Below, piece by piece: positions 55,434-64,000 of a stretch of DNA of 64,000 nucleotides (positions within the stretch are counted from its first letter, which is position 1; each line of letters opens with the position of its first letter). Location: NCBI GenBank assembly GCA_949130485.1, contig OX422186.1, forward strand, positions 1,343,313-1,407,312, given 5' to 3'. The notes below the pieces were generated by a model. The model was not told the DNA's origin. It did not search any database and saw only the letters and a program-made list of their open reading frames with translations. The translations under genes were made by a program, and so were the position numbers. The DNA comes from Agelas oroides (Eukaryota; Porifera; Demospongiae; Agelasida; Agelasidae).

Positions 55434-56472
55434 CCCAGAGGAGGTAGTGCAGGTATACGGGTTTTGTATACGTACGTTACGTCTTCCGGTGATATCCGTT
55501 ATGATAATCGGAGTTATGCGGTTGTCGTACAACGAAAGAGCTGTGCCAGATGGCAGATTTCGGCACCATCTGTTCCAAGCTGTGTTCATGCGAACGACCT
55601 ACCCTTCAAGATATGTGTATTTCAGGTGGTCAAGGGTCCACACAGCTGTCGAGACCGCTGTTACTGCTCCCATCGGTATGTGAGAACGCTGTAAAAGCCG
55701 GGTCCAGCTTCAAGCCTCTGAAATTGGTGAGATTCAAGCGCCCATAGCGCATGAACGCAGGGTGCTATCAAGACCGGATTTGCACCAGATAAACGATCTG
55801 TTTCTGTGCTTTCTGAAAATCCTCACATGATGGGGTGACATCCCCATTAGATTTGGAGCTATAAGCCCGTGAAGTTAACCATGTTTTGTGGTTTTGGTGC
55901 GCATGGGTAGCTTTGTCCAATCGTATCTCCTGAACCCTACCACCTATGGACATCAGACTCGAACCGTTGGATGCAGCAAATATTGACGTTTATAAGGGTA
56001 TGTAAAAGTATTGCGACATCCCCATCAGATATGGAGCTGTGAGCCCATGAAATAAACCATTTTTCATGATTTTGATGCACACGGGTAAATTTGTGTGACT
56101 GTATCTCTTGAACCCTTCCCTCTACAGACACAAAACTTGTACCATTGGATGCAGCAAAGATTGAGGTTTATAAAGACGTGTTCAAGCATAGTGACATCCC
56201 CATCACAATTGGAGCTGTGAGTCCTTGAAGTAAACCATGTTTCACGTTTCTGTACGCATTGGTAATTTTGTGTGACCATATGTCCTGAACCCTACAACTT
56301 AAAGACATGGAACTTGTACTGTAGGACACAGCAAGGATTGGCATTTATAAGGATGTGTTGAAGTATCGTGACATCCACATTAGATTTGGAACTGCGAGCC
56401 CATGTGTTGGTTTTGGTACGTATGCATTGGTAATTCTGTGTGACCATATCTCCCGAACCCTACAAACTGTGG
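55434..56472. repeat. Insertion in segment 3 with a 178-bp tandem repeat upstream of copy B
   Basis: Absent from segment 2. 55839-56472 holds about 3.6 units starting CATCCCCAT at 55839, 56017, 56195 and 56372 (periods 178, 178, 177), each with GGAGCTGTGAGCCC, AAACCATGTTT and TCTCCTGAACCCTAC. 55434-55838 is unique sequence. Confidence 0.9.
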
Positions 56473-56693
56473 ACGTGCATTATGCATGTGGTAAAATAGA
56501 CGCACTACAATCGCGCTTCACGCACCCAACGCAGGTCTTCTCTCACAGGAAAGCCTCTTCAAAAATTGCTACTATGTTTTGTAATGTATAGTACCTACAT
56601 AGTTACGTCTGATTATGTTGTTGCTGTACTCATAACACAAAATATGGCATAAATAACTTTCCTGCATCCGCCGCTGTGGGACGCAATTGTAGA

Positions 56694-56801
56694 TATAAAA
56701 GCAGATTGTTCGAGCAACACTCACCACAAACAATTATACCCGGGAGAAACACAACTTGCAGCGAACAAAACTGCGTCATCTTCATCAACAGCTCGTGGCA
56801 G
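56694..56801 (+). promoter_or_regulatory. TATA box and putative non-coding leader exon, copy B
   Basis: Same TATAAAAG (56694-56701) and donor GTGGCAG|GTATGT (56801/56802) as copy A. The acceptor partner would be TTCTACAG ending at 57900, giving a 1099-bp leader intron. The sequence upstream of about 56470 differs from copy A, so the shared promoter segment is roughly 220 bp. Confidence 0.5.
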
Positions 56802-57914
56802 GTATGTTGTGTGTAGTTATGTGATGCGCGACTGTCCCGCAATGTAGCATGTGTACCCCCGTTACGTCGCGCACGCCACAACGGGCGGCTGGAGCTCAAG
56901 CCGCCGGTTCATATGCGCTCTGGCAAAAACCCATGCAATACATGTTCTTCGGTATGCGGCGCATTGCAAGATGCGTGTGTACGTTTGCGTGTGGCGTGGG
57001 AGAGTCAAGTTAGTGTGAGTGTCTGGCTCGGCGAGACTAGCCGCTCACAGGCGGTACAAATTTAATATGGACAGTGGTTGACTGGGTCGCTTCAGGTATG
57101 GCCATGCATAAACGGCACTCATAAACGCCAGAAATTTAGCTCACAATTTCGGGGTAAAGCTTAGTCCATGCATGTGTAGCCACGTTAGCTACCATGGCTG
57201 GAGACTGAACGGCTGGCATATGCCTATGTGATATTTATCTCTGTTGACTCAGGACTTAGCTACATATATGCGTTATTAAACCAGTTTGGCTTAAACAGTC
57301 GACAGTGACAAATCCTGCTCTCTGCCATGACAAAGTAGTAAATTAGCAGTTTGCTGCTTGCTCAGGCTCGCCCCATGATGATGAATCATCTCACTAGTAT
57401 CTCTGCATGTATAAACCGCAGCTCGAAGCCTTCAACGAATAGGCCTGCATAGTGACATAGCTTGAGTGATCTTAGCTCATTTCCCATACTTCTCCCCTCG
57501 TTTTGTCGCATACACTGTATCGTAAGCAACTAAAGCTAGGGAGGAGAGTGGAAATGATGAAACTGCATGTAGCTGGCAAAAGAACACTTATTTAGCCACC
57601 TGCAGATCTCCAGAGACTACGCATACCTTGCGCTGCTTTACAGTTATGGATTGCCATACGTAGAGCTAGCTGATGAAGGCTGCTTGATAAACAGAATTAC
57701 GTATAAACAGATGTTCAATGTTTAATAGCTAAGGATATCCAGGCATGTGTGGGGCAATTATTTCCTAATCCCCAAGATTGTCTTGTGATGAGCCTGAAAG
57801 TATCTCTTCTTGAGATTCTGTGAAATGATTTCTGCAACTATAAAAGTAATTGTATGGGTGTGCCATGTTCTCATGTGGGCTGCCTACACACATTCTACAG
57901 GTAAACTTGACAAG

Positions 57915-58679
57915 ATGATTTGTACTTTCTGGATGTACACTGTGCTTGGCAGTGTGTTCGTACTGTCTGCCGCTCAAAATACATGCCCTACTTCGTGGTT
58001 TACTTCCGAGTTCACGATTGTGTCTGACCGAGTGATCAGTGCTGCAACAGGTGAAGGACTCCTTGATGATCCAAATGGCACATACTTCAGAGATGTCCTA
58101 GGATTCACTGAGAGACAAATAGCCGCAGAGTTGGTAACAATTCGTGATTATTTCAACACAACTTTTGGACTTGATTTCCCTGATTTGGATTCAGATGGAG
58201 AAGCACACTTTGAAAGTGCCACTCTGTCTTACTTTCGTGTTCCATTCACCCACTTTGTTACAGTCAACCGCTGGATAGCTAATGGAAACACTAGAAGCAG
58301 GTGCATCGATACTTTCAATGGTGGTGTTCGGGTTACTTTCGCTGCGGGTAGTACTCAGGTTCTGCGTGGAACATATGGAGGTGCAACTGGAAGAACGGTG
58401 GTGAGGGGTGAGGACCTCCTCTATGGCTACTACAGCATCAACGCCTGCCCTCAACAACCATTATTGATTCAGTACCAGTCACAGATCCCAGGACGACAAA
58501 CAGCTGACCGCTATGTTGTTAATGATAATCGTCTTTACCATCCTCAGCTTGGTACTGGATTTGAAATAGTCGTCTTCAGGGTTGAACCAAACTACAATAA
58601 CGATCCATCACTCCTACGTTCACGGTTTTATGCCACACTGTTCTTTCCAAATATAACACCTATCATTGGACTTAATTAG
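57915..58679 (+). CDS. Uncharacterised probable secreted protein, copy B
   Basis: A 254-aa paralogue of the gene at 47517 with the same signal peptide, cysteines, glycosylation sequons and C-terminus (FFPNITPIIGLN). Relative to copy A the residue changes are S65T, S67R, R68Q, S122A, L134F and S199R. Upstream of the preferred start copy B lacks 18 bp (six codons, in frame) present in copy A at about 47430-47447; this matters only if translation begins at the upstream in-frame ATG. The reading frame is fully preserved, which argues that both copies are, or recently were, functional. Its leader and TATA box are duplicated too (56694-56801), and the inferred leader intron is shorter (56802-57900) because of a deletion. 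A 178-bp-period tandem repeat lies directly upstream of its promoter and is absent from copy A. Function unknown. Confidence 0.8.
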   Translation: MICTFWMYTVLGSVFVLSAAQNTCPTSWFTSEFTIVSDRVISAATGEGLLDDPNGTYFRDVLGFTERQIAAELVTIRDYFNTTFGLDFPDLDSDGEAHFESATLSYFRVPFTHFVTVNRWIANGNTRSRCIDTFNGGVRVTFAAGSTQVLRGTYGGATGRTVVRGEDLLYGYYSINACPQQPLLIQYQSQIPGRQTADRYVVNDNRLYHPQLGTGFEIVVFRVEPNYNNDPSLLRSRFYATLFFPNITPIIGLN

Positions 58680-59216
58680 ACATCATTGTAACTTTTATGG
58701 ATGACTTTTATATTTATAGTTATTCCAGTGGCTATCTAAATTATTATATACAGTTTATCCATCATAGAATTTGATGATCAGGCCATCATTATAATTATGA
58801 ATTATAACTTGCTGGCAGTGCATTTTGTATGGCAGCTAGTGTGATGTATCTGAGTGTGGTCACGTAACTAATTATGAAAAGATAACTTGCTTTTAATGAA
58901 ATATACTACTTCAGTTGCTGTATATATATATATATAGTATTCATGAATGTAATTTGGGACTAATGGAACTGATGAGTAGCTGTTAACAGTATGAGGGGAA
59001 GGAGAAAGCAAGTTCTTGTTAATCATATACAGTAAGTATGAAGATTAATACCCAACTGCTGCAGTTGCATGCGAGTGAAAAAATTGTGTGATTATGCACC
59101 AAAAAACACCTCACAACTTTTAATGTCTTACTTTTTACCATATATTCAGGCTTTAAATGCAGTATTCTAAAATTATGATCATCTCTGTGCAAGTCCCAGG
59201 GAATAGTTTGCCATAC

Positions 59217-60135
59217 AGCTTGCATATCTATATTAGGTTCTCGTGATGTAGCATTGATTGTCAAATTCAACATTCATTAAACATGTATAGCAATAATTAT
59301 TTGCAAGGGCCAGAGGGAGTACAAAGCCCACACAGTTTCTGATCCTCACCCTACATCATTATTACTAGTACGCAAGAACCACCATATATATCGTTCACTA
59401 TAGAACTGTATGATTATTTGAAATGTCAAAAGTTTGCATACATTTGAACAACAGCTTGATTTAGCCACGAATAAACAAACTCATCACTAAATTTACAGAC
59501 CAGTCCACTGATTCCATAACCAAATTACTAAACACATCAAGTTCATAATAAAATTTCACACCACACTAGACTGAAATTGGATGAAATCCACCCAAGAATG
59601 GTCTCAAAACCAGGCATCAATAGAAAGCTGGGCGGTGTCTGGGAATGAGGCTACTCACAGCTTGCTACATGACGGAAGGATTTTGATTTCATTCTTCTTC
59701 TAAACTCTGTTTCTCTGTTTGCACTATACGTGAGTTAGATACTTTGAAAACAAATAAATTCAAACAGTGCTTTACTTCCATATGAACAGTCAACAATGCA
59801 CTAACAGTGATGTATATACAATAACAATATGAATGCACATATCTACAAATCTGACAGCTTGCAGGATTCATAATCCACAGCTTGGATTCCTAACCCACGA
59901 TCACTTTGTGTACGCACCTAGTGTATAGTGCATTGGCTTAGTCATAAAACATGCCCACACAAGCTACACATTCAAAACATGCATATAGCTATACAGACGC
60001 GTATACACACACCTTTCTCATCCTAGACGCCAAAATGAAAATGGGATGGGAATAGTCCTGTACTAGTATATACAAATTTCCCTGCCCTACAATATCTCCA
60101 CAACATCCTTAGTTGGGGAAAGTTGCATGCATGCA
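59217..60135. other. Intergenic stretch between the duplicated blocks
   Basis: One solitary MITE end (GGCGGTGTCTGGGAATGAGGC near 59630); otherwise nothing recognised. Confidence 0.4.
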
Positions 60136-60841
60136 ATTGGCTTTCTAACCTAACCTGGTGTGAATATGAATCTCAGTTCATTTCCTTTCACATATTGAAG
60201 GCATGCCGGCCTGAAATGTGTGCTTCCTAGTACATCATGTGCATGGGAGTTGATTTTGCAGGAGTTGATTTCATGGCACCAAAGCACACAGATACCCACA
60301 TATATACCTATCAAAGAGACATATGAAAGCAAAGGGATCATTCACAATAACAAGTGGTTGCAAGATGGTCAATGAAAGTGTCAGGGACTAAGAATCTAGT
60401 GGCTACAAATCTGTTGATTACGAATTCCGTAAGCTGTCAGGTTTAGAGATATTTGTGTATATGATGTGAATTTAGAAATGCAATCATTTTAGCGAGCAGT
60501 GATTTATCCAAACCTTGCATGTCATAGCTAGTTGCCTTCTGCAAAAGTGCATGCTTTTAATTTCTGTAGATGCACTCTTTTCCAATATTTTACCAGGTTG
60601 GTCTATGTAGTCTGTACCATCTCTCACCCTCTGAGACAAACAAGATTCCTAATCCATGGCAACTTCGTGTTCCTATAGTGTATAGTGTGGCTGGGTCATA
60701 TATCACTCATTGGCTTCATAAGCCATGCCAACACTAGTGGGATTGACACAAGAGTCATCGTTGGTGTTTGTCTCACAGTTGGTGTCAGTAAAGCTGACCA
60801 CACATGTGCATGCATACGTATCCATTGTAGCTATGTATCAT
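60136..60841. repeat. 707-bp direct duplication, right copy
   Basis: Partner of 38173-38879. Its position downstream of copy B suggests that both belonged to the 3' part of the same ancestral duplicated segment. Confidence 0.93.
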
Positions 60842-61500
60842 ACACACCATATGTATATGTATGTGGACACATACACACTGTAAATGAAGAAGGTGATCTG
60901 ATACCAACTGTAGTGTGGAAAATAACTTGCTGATGTTTTGACTGAATGCTCCAGTCATCATCAGAGCGAAAGTGAAGAAGTGTGAACAAACACTAAGGAT
61001 ATGCATCATTGGAGGTCAAAGGTCGGTAAGGATTGATCCTTCCTCCCTGCCTCCTCATCACAGTCATCCAGCAACCAGGAACTTCCCGTCCTCCATCACG
61101 TTTGAAGTGCTCCTCCGAGGGTATCATCTGGATGTGTAAGACCAACAGCTCCTGTCCTCTGCTGTAGTCCAGTATACATGGTCTCCTCCCAGTGGATCAG
61201 CTCAAATCACCATGATGAGATGGCCACAGTGATTGACACAAGATTACCTGTACTATAGTGTAAACACTTTGTCAAAACCCCATAACATCCTTACTAGGGG
61301 GAAGTTCAGTGCATACACGCAGCCTAATGTGAAGGTGTTAAAGTTTCACTATGTACTGAATGGCTAACTCACAACATCCTTAAATACAGCAGCCATTGTT
61401 TGATGGTACTATGGATCTGGTTCTGACTAAAGCCTCCTCTCAGTCATGAGTCATGTATGTCTAGCCAACCCACATGCAACTCCCTCCGTATGTAGGAGTT
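60842..61500. other. Intergenic stretch, no gene recognised
   Basis: Contains a GACTGAATGCTCCAGTCATC hairpin near 60940 and no domain-bearing frame. Confidence 0.4.
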
Positions 61501-62637
<1,137 letters not shown>

Positions 62638-63226
62638 AATGGTACTGATGGATTTCACTTGATGTATCTTGTGCAAAAACACCTGGACCATTCAAGTTTA
62701 TAGCTGTCACAAGACTATATTAATATTTTTACATTTTTCCCATAGAAGAATAATTGATAGCTTGGAGTGACTTCTGATAAGTAGCTAGCTACATTTAGCA
62801 AGCACCAGTGCAATTGATTATTTAGCTAGCTACCACTTGTAGATTATAAAAATAGGTGGACCACTCACGTAGATATCTGGGTATGTTTATATACAACCCC
62901 CATATAAAATCAAAAATCCCATATTTTGGCATACAACCTTCTGTTATTTTCGGAAGAACGAAGGTCATGGAAACTATTGTAACTGTAGTTTACAAACAAG
63001 GTCACTTGGTTCTTAGATTTTAGCATACTTGAGTCAGGTTTATTCTATTCTTAATTTTTTCCTCGGGATGGATAACTGGGCGGGGCCTGGGAACGAGGCT
63101 ACACTACACAACGGGGGAGGGCGGGTATCATGTGTACATATTGTATTTATCCAAGTATAGCCAGCAGATACTTGACTAACATGATGCCAGGTGGATCAGT
63201 GCTTGTTAGCTATATGTCATTGTATA
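62638..63226. other. Intergenic stretch, no gene recognised
   Basis: One MITE end (GGCGGGGCCTGGGAACGAGGC near 63080). No frame with a domain signature. Confidence 0.4.
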
Positions 63227-63478
63227 CAAGACAGAAAAATCATTGAAAATGAAAAGAGATGTAGGAATGGCGTGCCAAAAAGTACACAAACAAGGAAGGA
63301 TATAAAAGTGATGGTAAATATACAAAGCCCCGTCCCTACATCTTCACTATTGTGAAAAGATGTAGGGATGGATGAGGCTTTGTATATTTACCTTCACTTT
63401 TATATCCTTCCTTGTTTGTGTACTTTTTGGCACGCCATTCCTACATCTCTTTTCATTTTCAATGATTTTTCTGTCTTG
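63227..63478. mobile_element. Foldback element, compact copy
   Basis: Starts CAAGACAGAAAAATCATTGA and ends with the complement. Arms of roughly 110 bp meet around CTACATCTTCACTATTGTG. Related to 1222-1815 (GATGTAGG.ATGGC.TGCC and CAAAAAGTA.) but without an insert. Confidence 0.8.
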
Positions 63479-63952
63479 TTTCTGTACTTTTTTGGTAATG
63501 TTCTCAGTTACGTTGTGAAGTAAACACTAGTGCAACCACAACTCTACACCTTGAAACAATACTGACAGTTTAGAAATTGTTCAGGTAAGCGCAAGCATGC
63601 AAGCACATACAGGTAGTCTGGACCCCAGATCTCTTGTAGCTTACAACACAGGTTTTAGTCTACCTTGCTTTTATGCCCCAGACTTTCATTCTAGCTTTTG
63701 AGAGCTTGGAGTACATTATTCATGTAAGCTGTCAAAGCCGGCATGGACTAGTCTGGACCATGACATGAGGGCCTGTAAGCTGTCAAGGCCTGTATATGGC
63801 GCTTTTATATAGTGAAACAAAAACCGCTAAGTGGGACCGTGCATGTTAACAGCGTCTTACCTACGCGTTGTCAATAGCGTTGCGTAGCATCCTGTGACCT
63901 GGGAGAGACTGGGACTCGTACTCGAACTCATGCTCGCAGAGATCGCGTGCGC

Positions 63953-64000
63953 TAGTCTCGTTCCCAGACCAACTGCAGTAATTCGTGGTCTCGGAATGAG
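63953..64000. mobile_element. TAGTCTCGTTCCCAG MITE cut by the window end
   Basis: TAGTCTCGTTCCCAGACC followed within 30 bp by GGTCTCGGAATGAG, the start of the inverted end. The terminal bases and any target duplication lie outside the window. Confidence 0.6.

Larger units (their letters stand above)
53854..59216. repeat. Segmental duplication, segment 3 (carries copy B)
   Basis: Starts at CCTAGGCTGCTGACACTTAC like segment 1, lacks most of the part equal to 31990-32455, and follows segment 2 from 54240 to TAGTTTGCCAT at 59216. Private changes: the insertion at 55434-56472, a deletion in the leader intron and a TA-rich insertion at about 58880-58935. Confidence 0.92.

Noticed and set aside
55839-56472. 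Regularly spaced repeats that could suggest a CRISPR array
   Set aside because: Units are contiguous 178-bp tandem copies without spacers, in a eukaryotic context.

Overview
The window reads as nuclear DNA of an early-branching animal, most likely a demosponge of the Amphimedon type. The evidence is spliced animal-type housekeeping genes, AT-rich intergenic DNA, and a dense, varied transposon load (CR1/L2-like retrotransposons, Mutator-like MITEs, TA-flanked inverted-repeat elements). The host assignment is inference; no search was possible.

Four host genes can be supported. (1) Minus strand, 5583-11618: a complete nine-exon gene for a 330-aa fold-type II PLP enzyme of the serine racemase / threonine dehydratase family. 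All exons join in phase, including a 46-nt exon carrying the catalytic lysine. (2) Plus strand, 17646-31505: a complete ten-exon cytosolic seryl-tRNA synthetase of 479 aa whose first intron is 8.6 kb of repeats. (3, 4) Plus strand, 47517-48281 and 57915-58679: two almost identical copies of a gene for a 254-aa, probably secreted protein that I do not recognise, each behind its own copy of a TATA-box promoter and putative non-coding first exon.

Layout. 1-5.5 kb: transposon debris (a foldback element enclosing a reverse-transcriptase tail, a decayed PHD-endonuclease-RT retroelement, three hairpins, a TA-flanked element with an intact HIRAN-like ORF). 5.6-11.6 kb: the PLP enzyme, its largest intron filled with repeats. 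11.7-17.2 kb: an inverted-repeat element with a broken zinc-finger ORF, then a MITE split by a CR1/L2-like retrotransposon. 17.6-31.5 kb: the seryl-tRNA synthetase gene; a second HIRAN-bearing element sits in intron 4. 31.6-61 kb: a segmental duplication cluster. Segments start at 31.6, 44.3 and 53.9 kb; the second and third carry the secreted-protein gene, the first does not. A 5.1-kb insertion at 48790-53853 separates segments two and three, and its empty site survives in segment one. 61.5-64 kb: a small tandem duplication with a CA repeat, a foldback element and a truncated MITE.

The PLP enzyme and the synthetase both act on hydroxy-amino acids (one breaks down or isomerises serine/threonine, the other charges tRNA-Ser), but they are 6 kb apart in opposite orientation and I infer no co-regulation. 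The most unusual items are the short elements carrying HIRAN-like ORFs and the recent secreted-gene duplication, whose coding differences are clustered and mostly change the protein.
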